Shown: positions 48,236 through 58,530, counted from the stretch's first letter. The stretch is DNA of 64,000 nucleotides from an uncultured Alphaproteobacteria bacterium (GCA_934216505.1 CAKQBW010000004.1:1-64000), one strand, 5' to 3'. Notes: generated by a model not told the origin, from the sequence alone. Numbers and translations: made by a program.

Positions 48236-51200
48236 ATGTTTTCAAATTTTTTCATTCGCAGACCTCGCTTTGCTATAGTTTTATCTGCTGTGATTAGTTT
48301 GGCGGGGATTATTTCTTTGATGAAATTGCCTGTGGCTTTGTACCCCGAGGTGACGCCCCCAGAAATTTCTGTTTCGGCGGTTTATCCAGGAGCGAGTGCG
48401 GAAGTGGTGGCCAAGACGGTGGGGATTCCTTTGGAAGAGCAAATCAATGGGGTGGAAGATATGATTTATATGAATTCTTCCTCCAACGATGGGGCCTACA
48501 GTCTCACGGTTACTTTTAAAACAGGGACAGATCCTGATATTGCCTTGGTGAAGGTTCAAAGTCGTGTGCAACAGGCGACCCCAAAATTGCCCGAAGAAGT
48601 GAACCGTCAAGGGATTACAGTACGCCGTCGATCTTCAGATACTTTGGCGTTTATTGCATTTACTTCCCCTGATAATTCTTTGACAGATATGCAAATCAGC
48701 GACTATATTTACAACAATGTCAAACGGAAATTGGGCAAATTAGAAGGCGTTGGCTCGGCGGAAGTTCATGGATCGCAATTGGCGATGCGGGCGTGGTTAG
48801 ATACGGATAAAATGGCAGCATTACATATTACCCCCAGCCAAATTAAAACGGCTATTCAAAGCCAAAACTATCAACCCTCGTTGGGAAAAATAGGTGCTTT
48901 GCCAATGGCGACAGGGACGCAGATGGTCTATGCGATTCAAACCCAAGGTCGTATCAATGAAGTGCCCAACTTTGAAAACATTATTATTCGGACAGCAGAA
49001 GAAGGTGGGCTTGTTCGTTTAAAGGATATTTCTCGGGTGGAAATTGGTCAAGAAAATTATGGTGTTTCGGGGCTTTTTAATGGGAAGAATTCTATCGCCA
49101 TGTCTATTTCAATGACATCAGGGGCGAATGCGTTAGATACGATGGAAAATGTGCGTCAAGCTTTGGCTGAAGCCAAAAATTACTTCCCAAAAGGAATGGA
49201 TTATGTGATTGGGTATGATGCCACGGATTACATCAATGCGTCTATTTCTGAAGTTGTTTGGACTTTGATTTTGACTTTTGTTTTGGTGGTCTTTGTGTGT
49301 TATATCTTTTTGCAAGATTGGCGTTCCACCTTGGTTCCTTCGGCCACCATACCTGTGTCATTATTGGGGACCTTTGCGGTTATTTTGGTGCTGGGTTATA
49401 GTATCAATATGTTCACTTTATTCGGTCTGTTGTTGGCCATTGGGGTGGTAGTTGATGATGCGATTGTGGTGATAGAACGGGTCATCTACCTTATGCAAAC
49501 GCAAAAATTGACCGCCCAACAGGCCAGTTATCAAACAATGAAAGAAGTGAGTGGGGCTTTGATTGCGACGACTTTGGTTTTGTTGGCTATCTTTGTGCCG
49601 ATTGGTTTTATGGACGGGATTGTGGGGTCTATTTACCAACAATTTTCGGTGACAATTTCTACAGCGGTTTTGTTTTCCACGTTGAATGCCTTGACTCTGT
49701 CGCCTGCTTTAACCTCTATCCTTTTAAAGGATACTCAACCAAGGACAAAAGGTCTTTTGGGGTTGTTTAACCGAGTTATTCAAAAATCAACTAAGTGCTA
49801 TATGGGCTTGGCGGGGATTTTGGCCCGACACCTGTTTTTAATAGCGATGACTTTTGTCGTTTTGGTGTGCCTTTTGTTTGGCTTGTTTAAAATGACTTCT
49901 ACCTCGTTTATTCCCGATGAAGACCAAGGGGTGATTGTTATGAATATGCAATTACCTGAGGGGGCTTCCATGGAAAGAACAACGGCTCTTTTTGAAAAAG
50001 TAAAAGAGGTGTTGGATACGGAAAAAAGAGGAATTATCAGCACGCAAACGATTTTGGGATACAGTTTTATTTCGGGGCGTGGAGAAAATGTTGCGATGGC
50101 GTTCTTGGTTTTAAAACCTTGGGACCAACGGGGGCCTGAAGATTATTCCACAACAATTTTAAACCGTATTCGGGCAAAATTGTTGGCTTTTCCTGAGGCA
50201 GACTTTCAACTGTTTGAAATGCCCGCTATCCCTGGGTTGGGTATGACAGGGGGATTGGATATTCGGTTGCAATCTTTGAACGATATGGATTTTTCCAAGT
50301 TAGATGCGACCACGCAATCTTTCTTGGCGAAATTGAATCAAGCCCCTGAAATCGCTTATGCTTTTTCTACTTTTACCTCAAAGACGCCGAATATCTTTGT
50401 GGATATAGATCGTGAAAAAGCCGAACAAATGAAAGTCCCAGTTGTTAATATCTTTTCCACTTTGGAAAGTTATTTGGGGTCGGCTTATATCAACGATGTC
50501 AATTTTGGGACGCAGGTGAATAAGGTGATGATTCAATCAGACGCCCAGTTCCGTGCGGACAAAGAAAATATCAATGATATTTATGTGCCCAATACCAAAG
50601 GGCAGATGATTCCTTTGCGGGGATTGGTCCATTTATCTGATATTTTAACGCCACGGGTGATTGAACGGTATAACCAATATCCATCGGCCAAAATTACAGC
50701 GGTGCCTCGTCCAGGGGTTAGTACAGGGGACGCAATGATGGCGGCCAAACGAGTCGCCCAAACTTTGCCCAAAGGATATACCTTTGAATGGTCCACCATG
50801 AGTTATCAAGAAGAAAACACACATGGTCAGATTGGTTATTTAATAGCGTTGGCGATTTTGTTTGCTTACCTGTTTTTGGTGGCGCAATATGAAAGTTTCA
50901 TCATTCCTGTTTCCGTGATGCTTTCGTTGATTGTTGCAATGACTGGGGCAATGCTGGGTCTGTTGGTGTATCACTTGCCTTTAAGTATTTACGCACAACT
51001 GGGCTTGATTTTGTTGATTGGACTTGCCAGTAAGAACGCGATTTTAATTGTAGAATTTGCGAAAGATGAACATGAAAAAGGGCGCTCTATTATTACTTCA
51101 GGATTGACAGGGTTGCGTGAAAGATTTCGGGCTGTATTGATGACGGCTTTCACTTTTGTGTTGGGGGTGTGGCCTATGGTTGTAGCTACAGGAGCCGCCA

Positions 51201-51334
51201 GTAATTCTCGTATTTCTTTGGGTGTGCCCGTTTTCTATGGCATGTTGATAGGGACGGTTGGGGGATTGTTAGTGATTCCTTTGTTCTATATCCTTATCCA
51301 AACAGCCTATGAAAAATTACGCAAAGGAAAATGA
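48236..51334 (+). CDS. RND (AcrB/HAE1-type) efflux transporter permease
   Basis: Inner-membrane proton-driven pump for hydrophobic compounds. The 1032-residue protein has 12 membrane helices in two repeats, the N-terminal FFIRRPRFAIVLS, porter-domain sequences (EVTPPEISVSAVYPGASAEVV) and the proton-relay aspartates in GVVVDDAIVVIE (helix 4). The second half carries GLASKNAILIVEFAKDEHEKG and the conserved GVPVFYGM. It is closest in style to AcrB/MexB; substrates cannot be predicted. It is co-transcribed with the adaptor and followed by a terminator. Confidence 0.95.
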   Translation: MFSNFFIRRPRFAIVLSAVISLAGIISLMKLPVALYPEVTPPEISVSAVYPGASAEVVAKTVGIPLEEQINGVEDMIYMNSSSNDGAYSLTVTFKTGTDPDIALVKVQSRVQQATPKLPEEVNRQGITVRRRSSDTLAFIAFTSPDNSLTDMQISDYIYNNVKRKLGKLEGVGSAEVHGSQLAMRAWLDTDKMAALHITPSQIKTAIQSQNYQPSLGKIGALPMATGTQMVYAIQTQGRINEVPNFENIIIRTAEEGGLVRLKDISRVEIGQENYGVSGLFNGKNSIAMSISMTSGANALDTMENVRQALAEAKNYFPKGMDYVIGYDATDYINASISEVVWTLILTFVLVVFVCYIFLQDWRSTLVPSATIPVSLLGTFAVILVLGYSINMFTLFGLLLAIGVVVDDAIVVIERVIYLMQTQKLTAQQASYQTMKEVSGALIATTLVLLAIFVPIGFMDGIVGSIYQQFSVTISTAVLFSTLNALTLSPALTSILLKDTQPRTKGLLGLFNRVIQKSTKCYMGLAGILARHLFLIAMTFVVLVCLLFGLFKMTSTSFIPDEDQGVIVMNMQLPEGASMERTTALFEKVKEVLDTEKRGIISTQTILGYSFISGRGENVAMAFLVLKPWDQRGPEDYSTTILNRIRAKLLAFPEADFQLFEMPAIPGLGMTGGLDIRLQSLNDMDFSKLDATTQSFLAKLNQAPEIAYAFSTFTSKTPNIFVDIDREKAEQMKVPVVNIFSTLESYLGSAYINDVNFGTQVNKVMIQSDAQFRADKENINDIYVPNTKGQMIPLRGLVHLSDILTPRVIERYNQYPSAKITAVPRPGVSTGDAMMAAKRVAQTLPKGYTFEWSTMSYQEENTHGQIGYLIALAILFAYLFLVAQYESFIIPVSVMLSLIVAMTGAMLGLLVYHLPLSIYAQLGLILLIGLASKNAILIVEFAKDEHEKGRSIITSGLTGLRERFRAVLMTAFTFVLGVWPMVVATGAASNSRISLGVPVFYGMLIGTVGGLLVIPLFYILIQTAYEKLRKGK

Positions 51335-51400
51335 CTTTCTGTTGTTGAGAGCATCTTGCCCGTGGGATTCTTTTGATTGAAAATCAGCCCCTAAAAAAGA

Positions 51401-51430
51401 GAGCAAAGAAAAATCTTTGCTCTTGTTTTA
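51401..51430 (+). terminator. RND operon terminator
   Basis: GAGCAAAGA (51401-51409) pairs with TCTTTGCTC (51414-51422) around AAAA, followed by TTGTTTT. Confidence 0.8.
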
Positions 51431-51835
51431 ACTTTCCTGAACCCCCATCGCCAGAAACAGTTGTTTTGGTGCATCCATAATCCATACAACGATACGAAAA
51501 AGTTGATATGTATCGCAAAAGGAAAAATTTTAGTGCTTTTCATCCCCTCGCGCATGGTATTTTATAAGCATTTTTTTATGGCTTTTTATAATTTTGGTTC
51601 GGGGCAGATGTCTTTTAACTATTTTTAAAAGCATTACTCAGAGCTGATAAAAGCGCTCATAAAATAAAGAAAAAACGTCCATTTCTGAACGTTTGCGCGA
51701 TTTGGTTGGGGTGGGCTGATTGTAAATCGCTGGAAGCGATTTATCCTGCGCTGACGCTTGGACCGCCTGACGGCGTCCGCTCATTATATTCGCGAACAAA
51801 CCAACTTCGTTGGGCCGAACCCAATACACCTTTGC
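51431..51835. other. Gene-free stretch with clustered hairpins
   Basis: No gene is supported here. Inverted repeats include AACGT/ACGTT near 51664, TAAATCGCT/AGCGATTTA (51723-51731 and 51735-51743), GGACCGCC/GGCGTCC near 51760-51777 and CCAAC/GTTGG near 51803-51815. They lie just beyond the tRNA-Gln terminator and may be relics of a repeat element or processed RNA. Confidence 0.4.
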
Positions 51836-51863
51836 CAATAAAAAAACCGCCCTAACGGACGGT
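51836..51863 (-). terminator. Terminator after tRNA-Gln
   Basis: ACCGCCC (51846-51852) and GGACGGT (51857-51863) pair with one G-T wobble; read on the minus strand, the stem is followed by seven T. Confidence 0.75.
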
Positions 51864-51870
51864 CCTTTAT

Positions 51871-51945
51871 TGGCTGGGGTGGCTGGATTCGAACCAACGA
51901 ATGACGGTATCAAAAACCGTTGCCTTACCACTTGGCGACACCCCA
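51871..51945 (-). tRNA. tRNA-Gln (anticodon TTG)
   Basis: A 75-nt cloverleaf on the minus strand: acceptor TGGGGTG with CACCCCA, D arm GCCAAGTGGTAAGGC, anticodon loop TTTTGAT giving TTG, T arm TTGGTTCGAATCCAG and an encoded GCCA. The G discriminator fits tRNA-Gln. Confidence 0.97.
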
Positions 51946-51992
51946 AACGATTTTTACATTCTAGCAAACTTTTTAAAAAATTGCAAGCACTT

Positions 51993-54215
51993 TTATTTAA
52001 ATTTATTATTTCTTGGAAAACCAACGGGCGGGACACGCCCCACAGTGGCCCGTTTAGCCAACCATAAAGTCATGTCTGGTTCAATATGAATGCCATTACC
52101 GGAAGGATAGGGCAAGCCTTCAGCCCAATTAAAAAAGCGCACATCGGATAATTTAGCCCCATTGTATTTTTGTAAAATAACCCCCGACCCTCGTGCCATC
52201 GTGGGGATTTCCTCAGTTTTATAAACCAAAAGTTTTCGGTTGTTTCCAATAACGGCCACAGAATCACCTTCGGCCACACGACACAGCCATGCCTCATCAT
52301 TTTCCCCTAAATTCAAAATGATTTTTCCTGCTTTTGTTTGGGCGATGATGTTATTGGATTCCACAATAAAGCCCTTTCCGTTTCGGCTGGCCACCAATAA
52401 TTTTTGGTTAGGTTTAAAAATAAACATTTCCACAATATCGGCATTTTCGGGCAGATCAATACTTAAACGCAGCGGTTCTCCAAATCCCCGTCCCCCAGCG
52501 ATATTGTTGCCTAAAATAGAATAGAAACGCCCGTTTGAAGCAAACAACATGATGTGGTCCGTGGTGTAAGTATTGACCGAAAAAGCCAACGAATCTCCCT
52601 CTTTAAACTTCAAATCCGTCAAGTTGGCATTAGTTCCTTTTAAAGCCCGAATCCATCCTTGTTTAGACAGAACAACCGTAATAGGTTCTTTTTCAATCAA
52701 AGTTTCAATGTTCATTTGGATTTCTTGAACGGCCCCAGAAATAACAGTTCTGCGCTTGCCTAATTCTGTTTTTTGCCCAAAATCTTTTTGAATTTTTTTA
52801 ATTTCTTCCGCTAATTTTCCCTTACGCAATTCACCATCAGCCAATAAATTTTCCAGCCCCGCTTTTTCCAAAGCCAGTTCTTCAAATTCATTGCGTAATT
52901 GTTCTTCCTCTAACTTTCGCAAAGAACGCAACTTCATATTTAAAATTGCCTCCGCCTGAATATCGCTTAAGGCAAATTCTTGCATCATTAAAGGTTTAGG
53001 TTCGTCTTCGTTTCGGATAATTTCAATGACACGATCCAAGTTTAAATAGGCCGTCAAAAATCCCTGTAAAAGTTCCATGCGGTGCGCAATTTTTTCCAAG
53101 CGGAATTGACTGCGCCGAATTAAAACTTTTTCCCGATGACTTAACCATGCCCCAATGACTTCGTTCAGGCTCATTACTTTGGGTGTGTGGTCAGCGGTCA
53201 ATACATTCATATTCAGATTAAAATTGATTTGTAAATCACTGTTTTTAAACAAATGTTCCATTAATTGTTCAGGAATTACAATGCGGGATTTGGGTTCCAA
53301 AACAATGCGAACATCTTCGCTGGATTCATCACGAATGTCCGCCAACAAAGGAAGTTTTTTTTCGGCCAATAACTTGGCGATACGCATAATTAAGTCAGAT
53401 TTGACAACGCCATAGGGAATTTCTGTAATAATAATTTGATATTGTCCATGACCGAGATCTTCTCGTTCCCACTTGGCCCGTACCTTTAAAGCCCCACGCC
53501 CTTCTGTATAAACCTTCACTAGAGTGGTTTTGTCTTCCACTAAGACGCCCCCTGTGGGGAAATCAGGTCCTTGCACAAAGTCAATCAGTTTTTCGGTGGA
53601 AGAATCTGGGTGTTTCAGCAAATAAAGGGCGGCTTCACAGACTTCCCCCACATTGTGAGGAGGGATATTCGTGGCCATACCCACGGCGATGCCACTGGAC
53701 CCATTGGCCAATAGATTCGGAAAAGCCGCTGGCATTACACAGGGTTCTTCATCTTCCCCATCATAGGTGGGTTCAAAATCAACAGAGTTATTGTCCAATC
53801 CGTCCATCAAAGCCAAGGCGACAGGGGTGAGACGTGCCTCAGTATAACGCATAGCGGCGGCACGGTCGCCATCAATGTTGCCGAAATTTCCTTGCCCATC
53901 TACCAAAGGATAACGTACGGCAAAACTTTGGGCCAAACGGACCATCGCTTCATAAACAGAAGAATCCCCATGGGGGTGGTATTTACCAATCACATCTCCC
54001 ACCACACGGGCGCACTTTTTAAAACCTTTGTCGGGGTCCAACTTTAATTGACGCATAGCCCATAACAAGCGGCGATGAACAGGCTTTAATCCATCTCGCA
54101 CATCGGGCAAAGAACGCGCCACAATCGTGGAAAGGGCATACGCTAAATACCTTTCAGACAAAGCGTCCGCCAGTTGCTGTTCTTGAATTTTAGATAAGGT
54201 CAATTCTTCAGTCAT
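51993..54215 (-). CDS. parC: DNA topoisomerase IV subunit A
   Basis: Decatenates daughter chromosomes with ParE. The 740-residue protein has the breakage-reunion core with RYLAYALSTIVARSLPDVRDGLKPVHRRLL, the quinolone-region sequence KYHPHGDSSVYEAMVRL and the catalytic tyrosine in AAMRYTEARL. The C-terminal domain is short and lacks a GyrA box, which favours ParC over GyrA. The ATG at 54215 lies 7 nt beyond TAAAAT with a TTGCTT -35 box and no ribosome binding site, so the mRNA may be leaderless; the frame to 54251 overlaps the promoter and was rejected. It is divergent from cdsA. parE is not in the window. Confidence 0.93.
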   Translation of the reverse strand: MTEELTLSKIQEQQLADALSERYLAYALSTIVARSLPDVRDGLKPVHRRLLWAMRQLKLDPDKGFKKCARVVGDVIGKYHPHGDSSVYEAMVRLAQSFAVRYPLVDGQGNFGNIDGDRAAAMRYTEARLTPVALALMDGLDNNSVDFEPTYDGEDEEPCVMPAAFPNLLANGSSGIAVGMATNIPPHNVGEVCEAALYLLKHPDSSTEKLIDFVQGPDFPTGGVLVEDKTTLVKVYTEGRGALKVRAKWEREDLGHGQYQIIITEIPYGVVKSDLIMRIAKLLAEKKLPLLADIRDESSEDVRIVLEPKSRIVIPEQLMEHLFKNSDLQINFNLNMNVLTADHTPKVMSLNEVIGAWLSHREKVLIRRSQFRLEKIAHRMELLQGFLTAYLNLDRVIEIIRNEDEPKPLMMQEFALSDIQAEAILNMKLRSLRKLEEEQLRNEFEELALEKAGLENLLADGELRKGKLAEEIKKIQKDFGQKTELGKRRTVISGAVQEIQMNIETLIEKEPITVVLSKQGWIRALKGTNANLTDLKFKEGDSLAFSVNTYTTDHIMLFASNGRFYSILGNNIAGGRGFGEPLRLSIDLPENADIVEMFIFKPNQKLLVASRNGKGFIVESNNIIAQTKAGKIILNLGENDEAWLCRVAEGDSVAVIGNNRKLLVYKTEEIPTMARGSGVILQKYNGAKLSDVRFFNWAEGLPYPSGNGIHIEPDMTLWLAKRATVGRVPPVGFPRNNKFK

Positions 54216-54222
54216 TAGAGCA

Positions 54223-54251
54223 ATTTTAGGCAAAAATATCCCAAAAAGCAA
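54223..54251 (-). promoter_or_regulatory. parC promoter, apparently leaderless
   Basis: On the minus strand TTGCTT (54246-54251), a 17-bp spacer and TAAAAT (54223-54228), with 7 nt to the ATG at 54215. Confidence 0.6.
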
Positions 54252-54289
54252 GAGATTTTTTTGAAAATAAAAAAAAACAAAACTTTCGC

Positions 54290-54318
54290 TTGACAGAGTC
54301 TTGAAAATTTGCCATAGT
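54290..54318 (+). promoter_or_regulatory. cdsA operon promoter
   Basis: TTGACA (54290-54295), a 17-bp spacer and CATAGT (54313-54318), 26 nt before cdsA, with AAAGGAG in the leader. It probably drives the whole envelope operon. Confidence 0.6.
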
Positions 54319-54344
54319 AATTTTCAATCTGAAAAGGAGTTGAA

Positions 54345-55181
54345 ATGCATTCAAATATTTTTTTGCGGGTTTGTTCATCGGCGGTCATGGTGCCGTTGGT
54401 GTGGGCTGTCGTTTGGTTTGGTAAGAGTGTGTATGAGGACTATTCTATTCCTTTGTTTAAATTGTTTTTGGCTTTTTTGGGGCTGGGATTGGCTTGGGAA
54501 TGGGAAAATATGTTCCATAAAAAATTGACAACATCGGGCATGTGGCTGTTTTTTACCACCATTCTGACGGTCTTTTTGGCAGAAGATAATCTGTCTTTTA
54601 CGCTTTGGACGATTTTGGTGGGTACAACATTGGTGTATTGGAAAGACAAAGGAAATTTGGCTTTTGCGTTGGGGACAGTGTATATCTGTCTGCCTCTTTT
54701 GTCCTTGAACTATCTTTACTTTACCAATGGGGATAGCTCACGTGAAATGATGTTGTGGCTTTTCTTTGTGGTGTGGGCGACCGATGTTGGGGGCTATATT
54801 GTGGGGAAAACCGTTGGGGGACCCAAGTTGTGTCCTGTGGTGAGTCCCAAAAAAACGTGGTCAGGCTTGTTGGGGGGAATTGCGTTTGCGATGATTGTAG
54901 CGTACGTCTTTTCTTTGTATTTGAAAGCCTATGGCTATGTTGATGGATCGTTCCAATTTACCACAAAGTTGCTTGTCTTTTCGGCTGGGGGCTTAGCCAT
55001 TGTTTCTCAAATTGGGGATTTGTTTGAATCTTATATTAAACGGCGGTTGGATTTAAAAGATTCTAGCAACCTTATCCCGGGGCATGGGGGCATTTTTGAC
55101 CGAGTAGATGGTCTTTTGTTTGTGGCTACCTTGACGGCATGGGTTGTTTATTTAACCAGTTCAGGAGGGGCGCAATCATGA
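54345..55181 (+). CDS. cdsA: Phosphatidate cytidylyltransferase
   Basis: Makes CDP-diacylglycerol, the substrate of PgsA and other phospholipid enzymes. The 278-residue membrane protein has about seven helices and the family signature near the C-terminus, SYIKRRLDLKDSSNLIPGHGGIFDRVDGL. AAAAGGAG precedes the ATG. uppS, usually just upstream, and dxr, usually just downstream, are absent; the stop overlaps rseP directly (ATGA). Confidence 0.94.
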   Translation: MHSNIFLRVCSSAVMVPLVWAVVWFGKSVYEDYSIPLFKLFLAFLGLGLAWEWENMFHKKLTTSGMWLFFTTILTVFLAEDNLSFTLWTILVGTTLVYWKDKGNLAFALGTVYICLPLLSLNYLYFTNGDSSREMMLWLFFVVWATDVGGYIVGKTVGGPKLCPVVSPKKTWSGLLGGIAFAMIVAYVFSLYLKAYGYVDGSFQFTTKLLVFSAGGLAIVSQIGDLFESYIKRRLDLKDSSNLIPGHGGIFDRVDGLLFVATLTAWVVYLTSSGGAQS

Positions 55182-56272
55182 CAGGCTTAGCCTATTTGTT
55201 TGCTTTTGTTTTGGTGCTTTCCCTTGTGGTCATTGTCCATGAGGGTGGCCATTTTTTGGTGGCACGGGCCTGTGGGGTCAAAGTGGTGGAGTTTTCCTTG
55301 GGCTTTGGCAAAGAATTGTTTGGGCGGGTGGATAAGCATGGCACCCGTTGGAAAGTTTGTTTGATTCCTTTGGGGGGATATGTGAAAATGTTGGGGGATG
55401 CTGATGCGGCCAGTGCCCGACAATCCGATGAAAAAATTGCCCCTGAAGACAAAGATAAAACTTTTATGTGTAAAAAATTGTGGCAACGGGCTTTAATTAT
55501 TTTTGCGGGGCCGGGCACAAATTATTTGTTTGCTTTTTGTTTATTGACGGGCTTGTTTTGGGCGGTGGGGACATTTACTTTGGCCCCCTATGTGGGCAGT
55601 GTTTTGGATAATTCTGTGGCGCAAAAAATAGGGATTCAAAAAGGGGATATGATTCAAGATATCAATGGACATCATATTGACTCTTTTTCTGATATTAAAC
55701 GTATTTTGGTTTTAACGGAATATGGTCATGATTTGACACTTACTTTGGATCGTCAAGGCAAGGAAGTCGTGTTGCAGACGCCAGCTTTACAGGAAAAAGA
55801 ATCAGGTCAGGTTATTTTGGGAATTACCCCTGATGCGGGAAAGATTGAAACGACCCAAAAATTGACTTTTATTCAATCTATGGGACAATCGGGACAAGTC
55901 TTGTGGGAAACGACAGCCGATACTTTGCGTTATTTGGGACAGGTTTTAACAGGTTCTCGGTCGCCTAAGGACTTGCGGGGACCTTTGGGAATAGCGGAAG
56001 CCTCGGGGGATGCTTTGATGGGGGGCGTTGTTGTTTTGTTGAGTTTTATTGCCCATATTTCTATTGCTTTGGGGTTGATGAATTTGTTGCCAATTCCTGT
56101 GTTAGATGGGGGGCATTTGGCTTTTTATGGAGTGGAGGCCGTGTTGCGCCGTCCATTGTCTGAAAAAGTTCAAAATACTTTCATTTGGACAGGCTTGGGG
56201 ATTTTAATGTTGATTTTTGCGTATTCTCTTTTTCTTGATGTTCCACGTATTTTTCAAAGGATTGCCGAATGA
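55178..56272 (+). CDS. rseP: RIP metalloprotease RseP
   Basis: Intramembrane zinc protease that cleaves anti-sigma factors and remnant signal peptides. The 364-residue protein has the HEGGH zinc motif in its first helix (residues 22-26), the GxxxxG-containing membrane-reentrant sequence IPLGGYVKMLGD, a single PDZ domain (about 115-200) and the third-ligand motif NLLPIPVLDGGHL. It has one PDZ domain where E. coli RseP has two. The start at 55178 overlaps the cdsA stop; the longer frame was rejected. GGAGGGG precedes the ATG. Confidence 0.94.
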   Translation: MTGLAYLFAFVLVLSLVVIVHEGGHFLVARACGVKVVEFSLGFGKELFGRVDKHGTRWKVCLIPLGGYVKMLGDADAASARQSDEKIAPEDKDKTFMCKKLWQRALIIFAGPGTNYLFAFCLLTGLFWAVGTFTLAPYVGSVLDNSVAQKIGIQKGDMIQDINGHHIDSFSDIKRILVLTEYGHDLTLTLDRQGKEVVLQTPALQEKESGQVILGITPDAGKIETTQKLTFIQSMGQSGQVLWETTADTLRYLGQVLTGSRSPKDLRGPLGIAEASGDALMGGVVVLLSFIAHISIALGLMNLLPIPVLDGGHLAFYGVEAVLRRPLSEKVQNTFIWTGLGILMLIFAYSLFLDVPRIFQRIAE

Positions 56273-58530
56273 AAAAATTTAAATATGGTCTGGCTTTATG
56301 TGCGTTGATGGCTTTTTCTGTACAAGCAGAAGAGTTAAAGTCTGTTCAAATTTCGGGAACAAAGCGTATTGAAAATTCAACGGTCATGAATTATTTGGGC
56401 CTGAAAACCAGTGAAGAAGTGGGGCAGGCGGAATTGGATAAAGCTTCCAAGACTTTATTTGCAACAGGGCTGTTTTCTGATGTGCAAGTTTCAATGAACG
56501 ACGGTGTTGCCAACATTCAAGTGGTGGAAAATCCGATTGTTCATGAGGTTTATTTTGATGGAAATAAGGCTTTAGATGATGATGCTTTAAAAACAGAAGT
56601 GTTATTAAAGCCACGGGATGTTTATACCAAACGGAAATTGCAACGGGACGCTGAACGGTTGATGGAAGTTTATAAGCGTCATGGGCGTTTTGCGGCCAAA
56701 ATTGAACCCAAGATTATTAAACAAGATCAAAATCGTGTAGATGTTGTTTTTGAAATTCAGGAAGGAAAAAAAGCTACTGTTCAAAAAATTGTTTTTGAAG
56801 GCAATCAGGCGTTTTCGGATTCTGAATTACAAGACAAAATGATGACCCAAGAAAAGGCATGGTATCGCTTTTTAAGTTCCACAGACACTTACGATCCTGA
56901 TCGTTTTAATTATGACCAAGAATTGGTGCGTCGTTATTATTTAAAGCACGGGTATTTGGATTTTAAAATTGAACGGGCCATGGCCGAATTGACGCAAGAT
57001 AAAGAAGGCTTTATTTTGACTCTGTATGTGAATGAAGGAAAAAAATATACGATTTCGGATATAGAAATTCAAAATCATTTACCTGAATATCAATCCAAAA
57101 AAGACCTGAAAGATTTGATTGACCTTGAAAAAGGAGCGGTGGTTGATGTAGATGAAATCAATACCTCAGTGGATAAAATGACGGACTTTTTGATAGATAG
57201 TGGGTATGCTTTTGCAAATGTGGTGCCTGACATTGTACGTGATGAAAAAACAGGAACAGCTAAACTGATTTTCCGTATTTCCGAAGGCGATAAAGTCTTT
57301 GTGCATCGGATTAATATCAAGGGGAACAGTCGTACCAAAGATAAAGTTGTGCGGCGGGAATTTAAAATTAAAGAAGGTGATGCATTTAATGCTTCTAAAT
57401 TGCGGCGGTCTAAACAAAATGTTTCGGATTTGGATTACTTTTCCAATGTTGATTTAAAGACGGCTCCTGTGCCAACAAATCCGTCTTTAATTGATGTGGA
57501 TATGAGCCTTCAGGAAAAATCAACAGGGGCCTTTAATGTGGGGATTGGGTGGTCTTCCTATGATGGGTTGATGTTTGAAACAGGGATTCAGGAACGAAAC
57601 ATCTTGGGGACAGGGAATATCGCTAACTTGAATGTGATGCTCAGCCAAAAAGAAACACAATATACGATTGGTTTAACGGACCCGTATTTTATGGATTATA
57701 ACTTGACAGCGGGAATTGATTTATTCCATACCACGCGGGATAATTCGGATTCGTCCTCTTATGATTATAAAACCACAGGGGGTGTTTTGCGCTTTGGGTG
57801 GAATTATACGGATTCTTTGCGCCATGTGGCCCGCTATACTTTGCGTCAAGATAATATCACGAATGTGGATAACGATGCGGCTCTTTCCATTAAGAAACAG
57901 GAAGGTAAAAATGTTGTTTCTATGATTGGCCAAGAATTGATTTACGATAAGCGGGATAGTCGGTTGAACCCCACCACAGGGTATTATACTTCGCTGGGGG
58001 CTGATGTTGCAGGTTTGGGGGGAGATAGTAAATTCTATCGGATAAACTTTACGGGCATTCGTTATTTTTCTGTGGCAGAAGATGTGGTCTTTTCTTTGCG
58101 CACAGATGGGGGGCGTATTTGGGGTTATGGCGGGAAGGATGTCCGCATCAACGACCTTTATTTCTTGGGGGATGCGTCCTTGCGTGGGTTTGAATACGGG
58201 GGCGTTGGGGCTCGGGATATTCAATCTCAGGACGCTTTGGGGGGAAATTGGTATACAACGGCTTCGGCTGAATTGACTTTCCCCACGGGCTTACCGAAAG
58301 AAATGGGGATTAAGGGAAAATTATTTACCGATGCTGGATATATCAGCAAACCTGACGATTTTAACTCGGAAACAATGGAATACTCCAATAAGATTCGGGT
58401 TGGTGTGGGGACAGGGGTCCAATGGTCTTCTCCTATGGGGGTGATTAATTTGGACTTTACTTACCCGTTGGTTAAGACGAAGTTTGATAAAACACGCGTC
58501 TTTAGATTAAATTTTGGGAAAGGATTTTAA
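56269..58530 (+). CDS. bamA: Outer membrane protein assembly factor BamA
   Basis: Core of the machine that inserts beta-barrel proteins. The 753-residue protein has a signal peptide (to about residue 20, VQAEE), five POTRA domains (about 21-415) and a C-terminal 16-strand barrel with the VRGF-like loop LRGFEYGGVGARD and the terminal aromatic residue (FGKGF). It starts within the rseP stop (ATGA) and is followed by ompH. Confidence 0.96.
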   Translation: MKKFKYGLALCALMAFSVQAEELKSVQISGTKRIENSTVMNYLGLKTSEEVGQAELDKASKTLFATGLFSDVQVSMNDGVANIQVVENPIVHEVYFDGNKALDDDALKTEVLLKPRDVYTKRKLQRDAERLMEVYKRHGRFAAKIEPKIIKQDQNRVDVVFEIQEGKKATVQKIVFEGNQAFSDSELQDKMMTQEKAWYRFLSSTDTYDPDRFNYDQELVRRYYLKHGYLDFKIERAMAELTQDKEGFILTLYVNEGKKYTISDIEIQNHLPEYQSKKDLKDLIDLEKGAVVDVDEINTSVDKMTDFLIDSGYAFANVVPDIVRDEKTGTAKLIFRISEGDKVFVHRINIKGNSRTKDKVVRREFKIKEGDAFNASKLRRSKQNVSDLDYFSNVDLKTAPVPTNPSLIDVDMSLQEKSTGAFNVGIGWSSYDGLMFETGIQERNILGTGNIANLNVMLSQKETQYTIGLTDPYFMDYNLTAGIDLFHTTRDNSDSSSYDYKTTGGVLRFGWNYTDSLRHVARYTLRQDNITNVDNDAALSIKKQEGKNVVSMIGQELIYDKRDSRLNPTTGYYTSLGADVAGLGGDSKFYRINFTGIRYFSVAEDVVFSLRTDGGRIWGYGGKDVRINDLYFLGDASLRGFEYGGVGARDIQSQDALGGNWYTTASAELTFPTGLPKEMGIKGKLFTDAGYISKPDDFNSETMEYSNKIRVGVGTGVQWSSPMGVINLDFTYPLVKTKFDKTRVFRLNFGKGF

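Noticed and set aside
51638..52036. A 132-codon minus-strand frame covering tRNA-Gln
   Set aside because: It reads straight through the tRNA gene and its terminator, so it is not a protein gene.
51993..54215. The possibility that the gene is gyrA
   Set aside because: The C-terminal domain is short and lacks a GyrA box; length and sequence of the catalytic region fit ParC.
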